Origin: Atopobium sp. UBA1382 | GTDB lineage: Bacteria; Actinomycetota; Coriobacteriia; Coriobacteriales; Atopobiaceae | DNA: 16,526 nt | Direction of reading: 5' to 3' | NCBI GenBank assembly: GCA_002305805.1 | Contig: DBQY01000009.1 | Location: 195,330-211,855, forward strand | Shown: one piece after another, positions 7,245 through 14,604 of the stretch | How positions within the stretch are numbered: position 1 is the first letter of the stretch | Layout of the letters: every line of letters begins with the position of its first letter | Notes under the pieces: model-generated | The model's input: the letters and a program-made list of their open reading frames with translations, nothing else | Database searches by the model: none | What the model was told of the DNA's origin: nothing | Position numbers and translations under genes: made by a program

Positions 7245-7460
7245 GCTTAAGAATCTGGGGGAGTTGCAGGCCAGCGCGGAATCTGTGCTTACGATCTGGG
7301 GGTTGTTGTAGGTTGGTGCGGCCTCCGGCCTGGTGCTGCCTGCACACCAACAGGCGTTTTGTCGGCGAGAGGTTCTTCTCGCCGCCGCATAACCTACAAC
7401 GATCCTAGTTTCTTAAGCACCGCCGAACGGGAGAGCTGCAACAACCCCGTTTTCGTAAGC
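7245..7460. repeat. Repeat cluster A: four 28-bp units, two forward and two inverted
   Basis: Forward units lie at 7245-7272 and 7287-7314, inverted units at 7391-7418 and 7433-7460. All begin GCTTAAGA or GCTTACGA and end near GTTGyAGGyy, with a G-rich middle. Start-to-start distance is 42 bp in both arms. The 76 bp between the arms contain GGCGAGA (7364-7370) facing TCTCGCC (7377-7383), and the pair GGTGC/GCACACC. Unit 1 is most like unit 3 and unit 2 most like unit 4, so the copies come in two subtypes. With cluster B it fills the 483-bp gap between the regulator and the phosphatase gene. Confidence 0.8.
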
Positions 7461-7483
7461 GCACGCGGTCCCTTCCACAACGC

Positions 7484-7635
7484 GGGTTAGAAATACCGCG
7501 CCGTCCCCGTCTGCTGGGCCGGACGGGTTAGAAATACCGCGTCGTCCCCGTCGAAACCGCGCGGGAAAGGGGGACGAACCGGTATTTCTAACCCGCGCGG
7601 CGAGAAGAACGGGGACGAGCCGGCATTTCTAACCC
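7484..7635. repeat. Repeat cluster B: four 28-bp units in ++-- orientation, spaced 41-42 bp
   Basis: Forward units at 7484-7511 and 7525-7552 read GGGTTAGAAATACCGCG, then one variable base, then CGTCCCCGTC. Inverted units at 7567-7594 and 7608-7635 keep GGGTTAGAAAT, CCG and CGTCCCC when reverse-complemented. Starts are 41, 42 and 41 bp apart, so the array is regular across the orientation switch. The two inverted units are each followed by GCGCGGCGAGAA. The cluster ends 68 bp before the phosphatase start codon. Confidence 0.85.
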
Positions 7636-7703
7636 GCGCGGCGAGAACGACCTCGCGGCGGCGCGCGTGCTACCCTCTTCAGCGGCCAACCGAAGGAGCA
7701 CCC

Positions 7704-8372
7704 ATGCCTGTCTACGAAACCGTAGTCTTCGACCTCGACGGAACTTTGCTGAACACCATCGATGACCTGCATCTCTCCACCAACGCCGCGCTCGCGGCGC
7801 ACGGGATGCCGCAGCACACGCTCGACGACGTCCGCCGCTTCGTGGGCAACGGTATCCGCAAGCTCATCGAGCGCGCCGTCCCCGCCGGCACCAGCGCTGC
7901 GAAGCAGGACGCCGTCTACGAGGACTTCTGCGCGCACTACGCCGCCCACTGCGAGGACCACACCGGCCCCTACCCCGGCATCCCCGAGCTCCTGGCCCAC
8001 CTGCGTGCGGCGGGCGTGCGCCTGGCGGTGGTCTCCAACAAGGGCGACTTTGCCGTGCAGGAGCTCATCGCGCGCCAGTTCCCCGGCGCCTTCGACGCGG
8101 TTCTCGGCGAGAACGAGGCCGCGGGCATCCGCAAGAAGCCCGCGCCGGACATGGTGGAGGCGGCCCTCGAGCGGATGGGTGCCACACGCGACAGCCTTGT
8201 CTACATCGGCGACTCCGAAGTGGACGTCCAGACCGCGGCCAACGTAGGCTGCCCGTGCGTGAGCTGCACCTGGGGATTCCGCAGCGTGGACGAGCTTCTC
8301 GCCGCCGGGGCGACCACCTTCGTGGACACGCCCGACGAGCTGGAGCGCGTTCTTCTCGGCACCGCCCGCTGA
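7704..8372 (+). CDS. HAD-superfamily phosphatase, phosphoglycolate phosphatase-like
   Basis: 222-aa cytoplasmic hydrolase of small phosphate monoesters. All four HAD motifs are visible: the nucleophile and acid in FDLDGTLLNT (D10, D12), Ser111 in VVSNKG, Lys145 in RKKPAPD, and D170/D174 in YIGDSEVDV. The helical cap between residues about 18 and 85 is the Gph/PGP type (cap class 1). Length and motif order fit phosphoglycolate phosphatase, but related enzymes use other sugar or nucleotide phosphates, so the substrate is open and no symbol is given. AAGGAG stands seven bases before the ATG. It is followed at 110 bp by a small gene on the same strand. Confidence 0.88.
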   Translation: MPVYETVVFDLDGTLLNTIDDLHLSTNAALAAHGMPQHTLDDVRRFVGNGIRKLIERAVPAGTSAAKQDAVYEDFCAHYAAHCEDHTGPYPGIPELLAHLRAAGVRLAVVSNKGDFAVQELIARQFPGAFDAVLGENEAAGIRKKPAPDMVEAALERMGATRDSLVYIGDSEVDVQTAANVGCPCVSCTWGFRSVDELLAAGATTFVDTPDELERVLLGTAR

Positions 8373-8481
8373 CCGCTCGGCCGACGCTCGCCTAACATTC
8401 AGCAAACGTGCGCATAACTGTCCGCCGCGCGGGTTACACTCTCACTAACGTCCGATTGGCCTCCGACGAAAGGGGATCGCC

Positions 8482-8790
8482 ATGGGAAAGAAGGCAGCCG
8501 AGGCTCTCGACATCAACTACGAGGGTCTGGTCGAGTACCTGCATTGCAATCACTCCGTCTACATGAAGATCGGTTCCAGCGTCTATTACCTCACGGATTG
8601 CAACTATGAGTCCTGGCGCGCGCAGGACACGAGCCGTCGCAACGAGAAGAACCACTTCGTCGACTGCTCCGAGCTCGTCCCCACCGTCGACGAGTTCCTG
8701 GCGCTCCCCTTCGTCAACGGCCAGACCATCAAGGACGTCTTCGATCACGCCACGTTCTACGCCTCCCTCGCAGGCGAGAAGGACGCATAG
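8482..8790 (+). CDS. Small protein of unknown function, 102 aa
   Basis: I do not recognise a named family. The protein is soluble-looking, without a signal peptide or membrane segment. Aromatic residues are frequent (VYMKIGSSVYYLTDCNYESWRAQD) and there are three Cys. A Leu/Val-rich C-terminal half (ELVPTVDEFLALPFVNGQTIKDVFD) suggests a compact alpha/beta fold. Coding status is supported by AAAGGGG upstream of the ATG, coherent amino-acid composition, and a strong terminator 24 bases after the stop. A separate promoter is possible in 8373-8481 but I see no convincing pair of elements. Confidence 0.75.
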   Translation: MGKKAAEALDINYEGLVEYLHCNHSVYMKIGSSVYYLTDCNYESWRAQDTSRRNEKNHFVDCSELVPTVDEFLALPFVNGQTIKDVFDHATFYASLAGEKDA

Positions 8791-8813
8791 CTCCAAGATC
8801 GCACGCACGCAAC

Positions 8814-8846
8814 GGGCCGGCACTCTCATGGGTGCCGGCCCTTTTT
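8814..8846 (+). terminator. Intrinsic terminator after the 102-aa gene
   Basis: A perfect 10-bp stem, GGGCCGGCAC (8814-8823) with GTGCCGGCCC (8832-8841), has an 8-base loop and is followed by five T (8842-8846). It lies 24 bases after the stop codon and 10 bases before repeat cluster C begins. Confidence 0.93.
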
Positions 8847-8856
8847 GCGCAGGCGG

Positions 8857-9139
8857 TCCGGGAATGTGGGGGCTTGTCGGATGTGGATCCGGGAATCGCC
8901 GCCCTTGTCGCCCGCCGCTCCGGGAATTGCCGCCCTTGTCAGGGCTGGCTCTAGGAAAAGCAGGGCTTGTCCTGGCTACTTCTAGGAAACGACGCCCTTG
9001 TCATGAACGGCGCCCTCGCATCGATGCAAGGGCGCCGATTCTTAGACGTTGGCGAGCCAAGGGCGCCGATTCTTAGACGCTGGCGAGCCAAGGGCGGCGT
9101 TTTCTAGAGCCGCCCGTGACAACGGCGGCGATTCCCGGA
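8857..9139. repeat. Repeat cluster C: nine 22-bp units at an exact 31-bp period, five forward then four inverted
   Basis: Forward units start at 8857, 8888, 8919, 8950 and 8981. Inverted units cover 9025-9046, 9056-9077, 9087-9108 and 9118-9139. Every step within an arm is exactly 31 bp, leaving 9-bp spacers of unlike sequence. The consensus begins TCCGGGAAT or TCTAGGAAA/TCTAAGAAT and ends GCCCTTGTC or close to it. Outer units carry TCCGGG and inner units TCTAGG/TCTAAG/TCTAGA, on both arms. The arms are separated by 22 bp containing one half of a 28-bp near-palindrome. The cluster occupies nearly all the space between two convergent genes. Confidence 0.92.
9009..9036 (-). repeat. 28-bp near-perfect palindrome at the turning point of cluster C
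   Basis: GGCGCCCT...AGGGCGCC with an inner GCATCGATGC core. Only one base pair fails (9017 with 9028). On a minus-strand transcript that pair would be G-U, so the RNA hairpin would be continuous. Its right half overlaps the first inverted unit. Confidence 0.7.
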
Positions 9140-9155
9140 CGCGGCGCGGAACCGC

Positions 9156-9725
9156 CTACGCGCGACGCGCCACGAGGAGCGGATCGCCAATCTTGACCAG
9201 CGGACGGCCGTCGAGCAGGGTGCTCGTGTCGCCCACGTGATCGATCTGCGAGAACGCGTCGGGGTTGGAGATCGTGCAGCAGACCACGTCCTCGTAGCCG
9301 GCCTGCTTGATGGAGTCGTCGTTGAAGGTCATGATCGGCTGGCCGGCGCGGACGGTGTCCCCGGTCTCCACGCAGCGCGAGAAGCCCTTGCCGCCCATGT
9401 TGACGGTGCCGATACCAATGTGGATCAGGACCTCCATGCCGCCCTCGGCCGCGATGACGATCGAGTGGTTGGTCATCGTGGTGGCGCCGATGACGCCGTC
9501 GACCGGCGCGTAGACGACGCCGTTGTTGGTGGTGGGCAGGATGCCGTAGCCGTCGCCAAGAAGCGCCACGGGCAGGACCTCGTCCTTGACCTCCTTGAGG
9601 CTCACGAGCATGCCCGAGACCGGGGCGTAGACCACGTCGGGACGCGTGGCGAACGTGGCGGACGGAAGCTCGGCCTTGCCGTCGGACGAGGTGATCTTGC
9701 TGCGAATCTTGTCAAACAGTCCCAT
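9156..9725 (-). CDS. PTS glucose-type EIIA protein (Crr-like), stand-alone
   Basis: 189-aa cytoplasmic phosphocarrier that would take phosphate from HPr at a histidine and pass it to a sugar permease EIIB domain; the family can also act in regulation. The EIIA-Glc fold is recognisable from VVYAPVSGMLVSLKEVKDEV (31-50), MTNHSIVIAAEGGMEVLIHIGIGTVNMGG (84-112) and AGQPIMTFNDDSI. The two active-site histidines are present, H87 and H102. The usual IDTV after the second is IGTV here, with Met for the usual Leu two residues on. GGGAGG lies seven bases before the ATG. No EIIB or EIIC gene is in the window, so its partner permease is elsewhere. Sugar specificity cannot be given. The stop codon is 16 bp from repeat cluster C. 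Confidence 0.9.
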   Translation of the reverse strand: MGLFDKIRSKITSSDGKAELPSATFATRPDVVYAPVSGMLVSLKEVKDEVLPVALLGDGYGILPTTNNGVVYAPVDGVIGATTMTNHSIVIAAEGGMEVLIHIGIGTVNMGGKGFSRCVETGDTVRAGQPIMTFNDDSIKQAGYEDVVCCTISNPDAFSQIDHVGDTSTLLDGRPLVKIGDPLLVARRA

Positions 9726-9759
9726 GTGGGCCTCCCTTTTCTCGGACGTCGGGCACGAC

Positions 9760-9791
9760 GGCCCTTCTCGTCTATGGTAGCGAGAAGGGCC
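9760..9791 (-). terminator. Strong hairpin between the ABC permease and PTS IIA genes
   Basis: A perfect 11-bp inverted repeat, GGCCCTTCTCG (9760-9770) with CGAGAAGGGCC (9781-9791), has a 10-base loop. It lies 21 bases past the permease stop and 34 bases before the PTS start. Position suits a terminator for the Bce-type operon, but no T tract follows on either strand. It might instead be a processing or stabilising hairpin. Confidence 0.45.
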
Positions 9792-9812
9792 AAGGCTCGC
9801 AGCCGCATTCGG

Positions 9813-11921
9813 TTACCGGGAGAGCATGGAGCGTGACGTGAGATAGGTCACGAGGAAGTAGCCTCCATAGAGCGCCACCACGAAGCAGACCGTCCCCACG
9901 AGCGCCGTTCCGATCTGGAAGCCCGTGAGCAGCGCCACGATGTCGTTCACCACGCTGAGCGCCACCGCCGCGTGTGCCACGGCAACGACCAGCGGGAAGA
10001 GGAAGTACACACCGATCTGGGCGAGAAGGGCGTGGTCGATCATGCGCTTCTCGGCGCCGAGCTCGGCAAGCACGCGGTAGCGACCCACGTTGTCCGCCGC
10101 CTCGGAGAGCTGCTGCAGGGCCAGCACCGTGGCGCAGCACACGAGCAGGACCACGCCGATGTAGATCGCCAGGTAGGTGACCACGACGGTGGTGCCGGAG
10201 GACTGGTCGAGCAGCCCCTGGGCGGTCGTGAGGGTCCAGACCGGCCAGGCGTCGAGCGTGGAGCCCTGGCCCATGACGTCGCCGTAGGCCTCGTCGATCG
10301 CGGCGACGGCGGCGGGCTCCACCTCCGTGCGGTCGCCCGCGTACATGAGGTTCACCGAGGTGACGCTGGGGCCGGCGCCCGCGGGCACCATGTCGTCCGG
10401 GACCACGAGGGCGCCGGAGACCGTGCCGCCGGCGGCCGTGTCCGAGAAGACCAGGTGCACGAGCGGCTCCTCGGCAAAGCGCAGCGTCTTGCCGCCGACC
10501 TGGACCTCCGGGTTCTGCGCGGTCACCGCGTCCCAGAGCTCGTCGAGGGACGAGAGATCGTTCCAGAGCAGGCACTCGCCGTCCGCGAGCTCCACGGTCT
10601 TCTCGCCCGCCATCTGGGCCAGGGCGTTGTACTCGGAGACGGGCACCACGGTGAGGCGCTGCGCAGTGTTGCCCTGCATCATGGTCTCAACGGTGGCGTT
10701 GCCAGTGAAGTCCGTGTTGGCAAAGAGCTCCTCCACGGTAGTGTCCACGAGCGGGTTGCCTTCGGCGTCGTAGGTGTACTGGTTGACCTGCACGGCGTCG
10801 CGGAAGAGCTCGTCGTAGTTGGGGATGTCCGCGCGCAGGCGGGCGATGGCGTCGTAGCCGTCCGCCGCGGCCGGGCCCTCCTGCTCGTAAGGCGCGGCGT
10901 CCTGCACGGCCATGCCCATGGGATAGCTTATGAGCGACATGTCGTAGACCGTGCCCACGCGCAGGCTCTCGTTCATGCCCGTGGCCACCGAGAAACCCGT
11001 GCACACGCCGCAGATGGCCAGAAAGAGCATCGCGCACACCAGGGAGATGGAGAGCCACGCGGTGTTGATGCGGCTGTTGAGCTGGCGCATTACGAACATG
11101 TTGAGGCCGGAGAGATAGGCGCGCGGGCTCGCCTGGAGCGCGCGCAGCGCAAAGCCGGAGATCGAGAAGAAGAAGAGCAGCGTGCCCACCGTGACGAGCC
11201 CCGTGGCGATCGCGAAGTACGGGCCCTCCTCCATCATGCCGTGTTCGAGCAGCGTCTGGTACGCCACGCCGATCAGCGCGAGCGATGCGAGGAAGAGCAC
11301 CACCGAGAGGGGCAGGCTGCGCAGACGGACCTTCTCGCTCACCTTGTCCGCGTTGATGAGGTCGATCAGCTTGTAGCGGCTGACCGTGGACACGTTGAAG
11401 ACGAGCGTCACGAGGAAGATGCCCGCGAAGCACGCCACCGTGGAGAGCGCCGCTGCCGGCGAGAAGGCAAAGACGAAGCCCCTGATCGTGGCCTCGAAGA
11501 GCCCCGCCGTCACGTACATCATGACCTGCGAGAGCGCGAGGCCCAGAAGCAGGCCCACGCCGAGCGCGACCACGCCCACGACGAGCGTCTCGATGACGAT
11601 GATCCAGGAGACGTGCCGGATGTCCATGCCCAGCGTGAGGTAAATGCCGAACTCGCGCTTGCGCCTCCGGATGAGGAAGCGGTTGGCGTAGACCACGAGA
11701 AACCCGAGGATAACGACCACGAACACGGAGAGACCGGAGAGGATGTCCGCGAGCGCCTGCACCATGCGGCGCTGGTCGGCGGCCATCTGGATGACGGCGG
11801 CCTGGTCGGTGATCGAGCCGAAGGCGTAGAAGACGCAGACGCCAAAGGCCAGCGTCAGGAAGAAGACCGAGAAGTCCCGGAAGGACTTGCGGACGTTGCC
11901 GAGCGCGATCCTAGCGTACAT
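9813..11921 (-). CDS. ABC transporter permease, FtsX/BceB type
   Basis: 702-aa membrane subunit of a peptide-antibiotic detoxification transporter. Hydrophobic segments lie near 18-37, 62-82, 108-135, 155-178, 205-222, 236-258 and 287-310. An extracytoplasmic domain of about 280 residues follows (from about 312), then three C-terminal segments. That makes ten membrane spans with one large external domain between spans 7 and 8, the BceB layout. The frame is open far upstream (to 12170), but the ATG at 11921 is chosen. It has GGAGGGGAGGG just upstream, begins the typical [17 protein letters not shown], and overlaps the ATPase stop by 11 bases, implying coupling. It is expected to signal transport activity to the sensor kinase. 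Which antibiotic is recognised cannot be read from the sequence. Confidence 0.9.
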   Translation of the reverse strand: MYARIALGNVRKSFRDFSVFFLTLAFGVCVFYAFGSITDQAAVIQMAADQRRMVQALADILSGLSVFVVVILGFLVVYANRFLIRRRKREFGIYLTLGMDIRHVSWIIVIETLVVGVVALGVGLLLGLALSQVMMYVTAGLFEATIRGFVFAFSPAAALSTVACFAGIFLVTLVFNVSTVSRYKLIDLINADKVSEKVRLRSLPLSVVLFLASLALIGVAYQTLLEHGMMEEGPYFAIATGLVTVGTLLFFFSISGFALRALQASPRAYLSGLNMFVMRQLNSRINTAWLSISLVCAMLFLAICGVCTGFSVATGMNESLRVGTVYDMSLISYPMGMAVQDAAPYEQEGPAAADGYDAIARLRADIPNYDELFRDAVQVNQYTYDAEGNPLVDTTVEELFANTDFTGNATVETMMQGNTAQRLTVVPVSEYNALAQMAGEKTVELADGECLLWNDLSSLDELWDAVTAQNPEVQVGGKTLRFAEEPLVHLVFSDTAAGGTVSGALVVPDDMVPAGAGPSVTSVNLMYAGDRTEVEPAAVAAIDEAYGDVMGQGSTLDAWPVWTLTTAQGLLDQSSGTTVVVTYLAIYIGVVLLVCCATVLALQQLSEAADNVGRYRVLAELGAEKRMIDHALLAQIGVYFLFPLVVAVAHAAVALSVVNDIVALLTGFQIGTALVGTVCFVVALYGGYFLVTYLTSRSMLSR

Positions 11922-12690
11922 CTGCGCCCTCCCCTCCCAGGAAGGACACGACGTCCATGATCTCGTTGAAGAAGGTCTTGCGCGTCTTGGTGCCGCGGAC
12001 GAGCTCGTTCCAGACGCGGCCGTCCTTGAGGAAGAGGGCGCGGCGGGCGTAGCTCGCGGCGAAGGAGTCGTGCGTGACCATGATGATCGTGGCACCGGCG
12101 CCGTTGAGCTCCTCGAGGCTCTCCAGGAGCAGGCGCGAGTTGCGCGAGTCGAGGGCGCCGGTGGGCTCATCAGCCAGGACCAGCGACGGGTCGGTCACGA
12201 TGGCGCGGGCCGCGGCGACGCGCTGCTTCTGGCCACCGGACATCTCGTGCGGGAACTTGTCGAGCACGTCGGAGATGCCCAGGCGCTGGGCCACGCCAGT
12301 CACGCGGGCAACGACCTCCTTGGCGGGCGCGTGGTTGATCGTGAGCGCCAGCGCGATGTTCTCGCGCGCGGTGAGGGTGTCGAGCAGGTTGGAGTCCTGG
12401 AAGACAAAGCCCAGGCGCTCGCGGCGGAACTTGGAGAGCTGGCCCGGGCGCAGGGCAGTGATGTCCTGGCCGTCCACGAGGATATGGCCGGAGGTGGGGC
12501 GGTCGATCGTGGAGATGCAGTTGAGCAGCGTGGTCTTGCCCGAGCCGGACGGGCCCATGATGGCAACGTACTCGCCGGCGGCGACGTCGAACGAGACGCC
12601 GTCGAGGGCGCGCGTGACGTTGTCGCGGGTTCCGTAGATCTTCTCGACGTCCTGGCAGGACAAAACGGGTCTGGTGTGAGCGGGTGCCAT
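11911..12690 (-). CDS. ABC transporter ATPase, BceA type
   Basis: 259-aa nucleotide-binding subunit. Walker A GPSGSGKT is at 46-53, the Q-loop in VFQDSN (Q98), the signature MSGGQKQR at 150-157, Walker [12 protein letters not shown] at 171-181, and the H-loop in VTHD (H207). The sequence [17 protein letters not shown] and the signature fit the MacB/BceA/LolD class that pairs with FtsX-like permeases. An upstream in-frame ATG at 12756 exists. The ATG at 12690 is preferred because AGAGGA lies about seven bases before it and the added residues look noncoding. The stop overlaps the permease start. A possible response-regulator site lies about 85 bp upstream. Confidence 0.93.
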   Translation of the reverse strand: MAPAHTRPVLSCQDVEKIYGTRDNVTRALDGVSFDVAAGEYVAIMGPSGSGKTTLLNCISTIDRPTSGHILVDGQDITALRPGQLSKFRRERLGFVFQDSNLLDTLTARENIALALTINHAPAKEVVARVTGVAQRLGISDVLDKFPHEMSGGQKQRVAAARAIVTDPSLVLADEPTGALDSRNSRLLLESLEELNGAGATIIMVTHDSFAASYARRALFLKDGRVWNELVRGTKTRKTFFNEIMDVVSFLGGEGADVR

Positions 12691-12774
12691 TGCTGATCCT
12701 CTCGTCTGGCCTTCTGGTACACGACCATACTCGCCCGGGGAGAGGGACGGCGCCATCGAACGCGCTTATCGCCA

Positions 12775-12792
12775 CCTTACGCTTTCGCAAGG
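12775..12792. promoter_or_regulatory. Candidate response-regulator operator upstream of the ABC genes
   Basis: An imperfect palindrome, CCTT-n-CG-nnnn-CG-n-AAGG. It sits in the 135-bp gap between the kinase stop and the ATPase start, where BceR-type regulators bind in known systems to induce the transporter genes. On the minus strand TATGGT occurs further downstream in the same gap as a weak possible -10. Proposed from position and symmetry only. Confidence 0.35.
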
Positions 12793-12825
12793 TTTGCCGA
12801 GCGGGGCCCCTCGCCCGCCGCGCGG

Positions 12826-13854
12826 CTACGCGCGGTCGACCATGTCGGGAAAGGCGAGGTAGACCGTGGTGCCCACGCCCTGCTCGGACTCCAGCCACGC
12901 CGAGACGCCCATCTTTTCGCAGAGCTCGCGCACGAGGTAGAGGCCCATGCCGGTGGAGCGCGCGAACCGCCGGCCGTTCTCGCCGGTGAAGCCCTTGTCA
13001 AAGACGCGCCCGACGTCGGCGTCCGGGATGCCGATTCCGTCATCGGCGATCGCGAGCACCGTCTCCCAGGCGTCGAGGCCGGTCTTGCGGCGCTCGGCCC
13101 AGATGCGGACGCGGCCCTCGCCGTCCTTCTCGCCCCGGTACTTGGCCGCGTTGACGAGCACCTGGCCGATCACGAACGACAGCCACTTGGGGTCGGCGCG
13201 CACCGTGAGGTCGAGCTCGCCCAGCTCGGGCGCCATGTGCGCGCCGATCAGCGTGCGGGCCTTGTGACGCAGCGCCTCGCGCACCACGTCGGCGAGCACG
13301 ACCTGGCGAATCTGGAAGTCGCGCTCCAGCGAGGTGCCTCGCGAGTAGTAGAGGGCCTGCTCGACGTAGCCCTCAATCTGGTCCAGCTCGGCGTCCATCG
13401 AGTCCGTGGCCGGCGATGGGTTGTTGCGGGCGACGAGCCGGGCCGCGGCAATCGGCGTCTTGATCTCGTGGACCCAGGTCTCCACGTACTCGCGGTACTC
13501 GCGCGAGCGGCGGCGGGCGGCGGCGATGCGGTCGCGCATGGCCTTGGACTCGCGGTCGAGCGCGTCGTAGAAGATCTGGCCCTCCAGAAACGACGGGCGT
13601 TCGGTGAGCTCGGTGGCGAGGTAGGTCTCGTCCAGGGCATCGAGCGCGTCGGTCAGCCGCAGGTAGAACGAGCGACGGTGCAGCCAGTCCAGCACGAGCG
13701 CCACCGCCGCCGCGAGAACGAGCACGCCGCAGACAAAGGCCACGGCCGCCGCGTCCATCCCGTACACGACCATGACCAGCGCGGCAAACGCGAGCGCCGC
13801 CGCGCGCACGGCGAGCGGGACCAGACGGTCCGCGAGGTACGCACCAAAGCCCAC
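12826..13854 (-). CDS. Sensor histidine kinase, intramembrane-sensing BceS type
   Basis: 342-aa membrane kinase. Two hydrophobic segments (about 12-31 and 36-57) are separated by only a few residues, so there is almost no external sensor domain. That is the mark of kinases that take their signal from a BceAB-type transporter. The H-box is VETWVHEIKTPIAA with phospho-acceptor H129. The N-box is VLVNAAKYR (N235), G1 is DDGIGI (271-276), the F-box is VFDKGFTGENG and G2 is GMGLYL (302-307). The start is GTG at 13854, 15 bases after the regulator stop. GAGAAGGA is very close to it and a longer G-rich stretch precedes, so the start is probable rather than certain. The V16 GTG alternative would cut into the first membrane segment. 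Confidence 0.9.
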   Translation of the reverse strand: MGFGAYLADRLVPLAVRAAALAFAALVMVVYGMDAAAVAFVCGVLVLAAAVALVLDWLHRRSFYLRLTDALDALDETYLATELTERPSFLEGQIFYDALDRESKAMRDRIAAARRRSREYREYVETWVHEIKTPIAAARLVARNNPSPATDSMDAELDQIEGYVEQALYYSRGTSLERDFQIRQVVLADVVREALRHKARTLIGAHMAPELGELDLTVRADPKWLSFVIGQVLVNAAKYRGEKDGEGRVRIWAERRKTGLDAWETVLAIADDGIGIPDADVGRVFDKGFTGENGRRFARSTGMGLYLVRELCEKMGVSAWLESEQGVGTTVYLAFPDMVDRA

Positions 13855-13869
13855 GTCCTTCTCGCCCCC

Positions 13870-14541
13870 CTATTCCACCAGATAGCCCATGCCGCGCTTG
13901 GTGCGCACAAAGCCCTCGACGCCGATCTTGGCGAGCGTGGAGCGCAGATGGCTCACGTTCACCGTGAGCGTGTTGTCGTCCACGAACTCGTCGGAGGCCC
14001 AGAGCTCCTCCTGGATGCGCTGGCGGCTCACCACCGCACCGACGTTGCGCATGAGCAGCGCGAGGATGCGCAGCTCGTTCTTGGTGAGCTCCGCCGTGCG
14101 CCCCTGGTAGCTCACGCTGCAGCGCGCAGTGTCCAGCGTGACGCCGGCATGCGTGATCTCCGCAGAGGCGGCGCCCTCGCCGTAGCTGCGCTTGAGGACC
14201 GTCGCCACGTGGGCAAGAAGGACCTGGTCGTTGTAGGGCTTGGGCACGAAGTCGTCCGCGCCGAAGGAGAGTGTGAGCAGCTCGTCCATGTCGTTGTCAC
14301 GTGAGGTGACCACGACGATGGGCACGCTCGAGCGGCGGCGCACCTCGCGGCAGACGTAGGTGCCGTCGACGCCGGGCAGGTTGAGGTCGAGAAGCACCAG
14401 GTCGGGCGCGGCGGCAAGGATCTGCGACGCCACGTCGTCGAAGCTTGCGAGCGCCTTGGCCTCGTAGCCGTTGCGCTCGAGCAGCACGCAGAGCTCGTCG
14501 CGCAGTCGTGCGTCGTCCTCCACCACGAGCAGCCGTCGCAT
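13870..14541 (-). CDS. Response regulator, OmpR family, BceR type
   Basis: 223-aa two-component regulator. The receiver domain shows the acidic pair VVEDD (D9, D10), phospho-acceptor D52 in VLLDLNLPG, the Thr of VVVTSRD (T79) and Lys101 in VPKPYN. The C-terminal winged helix includes LTKNELRILALLM, DDNTLTVNVSHLRSTLAKIG and a closing VRTKRGMGYLVE. The ATG at 14541 is preferred over the upstream ATG at 14622, because GGGAGG lies directly before it and the protein then begins with the standard MRRLLVVEDD. It is first in the regulator-kinase-ATPase-permease operon and probably activates the transporter genes when the kinase is triggered. Confidence 0.93.
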   Translation of the reverse strand: MRRLLVVEDDARLRDELCVLLERNGYEAKALASFDDVASQILAAAPDLVLLDLNLPGVDGTYVCREVRRRSSVPIVVVTSRDNDMDELLTLSFGADDFVPKPYNDQVLLAHVATVLKRSYGEGAASAEITHAGVTLDTARCSVSYQGRTAELTKNELRILALLMRNVGAVVSRQRIQEELWASDEFVDDNTLTVNVSHLRSTLAKIGVEGFVRTKRGMGYLVE

Positions 14542-14604
14542 GTGACCTCCCGAGTCCGCGGTTCTTCTCGCCACGAGGGTAGCACACGGCCCGGAACGCA
14601 TCCC

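Noticed and set aside
7160..7408. Plus-strand open frame of 82 codons after the XRE gene
   Set aside because: It overlaps the end of the regulator gene out of frame and runs through cluster A repeats, with no SD or domain.
7245..7635. Insertion sequence or MITE ends
   Set aside because: No transposase frame, no target-site duplication I can see, and repeats are internal regular arrays rather than one terminal pair. A decayed element is still possible.
8857..9139. CRISPR array
   Set aside because: Spacers are only 9 bp, half the units are inverted, units vary, and no cas gene is present.
9972..11960. Long plus-strand open frame of 662 codons opposite the ABC permease
   Set aside because: Composition is His/Asp/Arg/Glu-rich without any domain, typical of the antisense frame in high-GC genes. 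The opposite strand is a clear permease.
11922..12170. 83-residue extension of the ABC permease
   Set aside because: It lies inside the ATPase gene in another frame and is Ser/Arg/Pro-rich. The ATG at 11921 has a strong SD.
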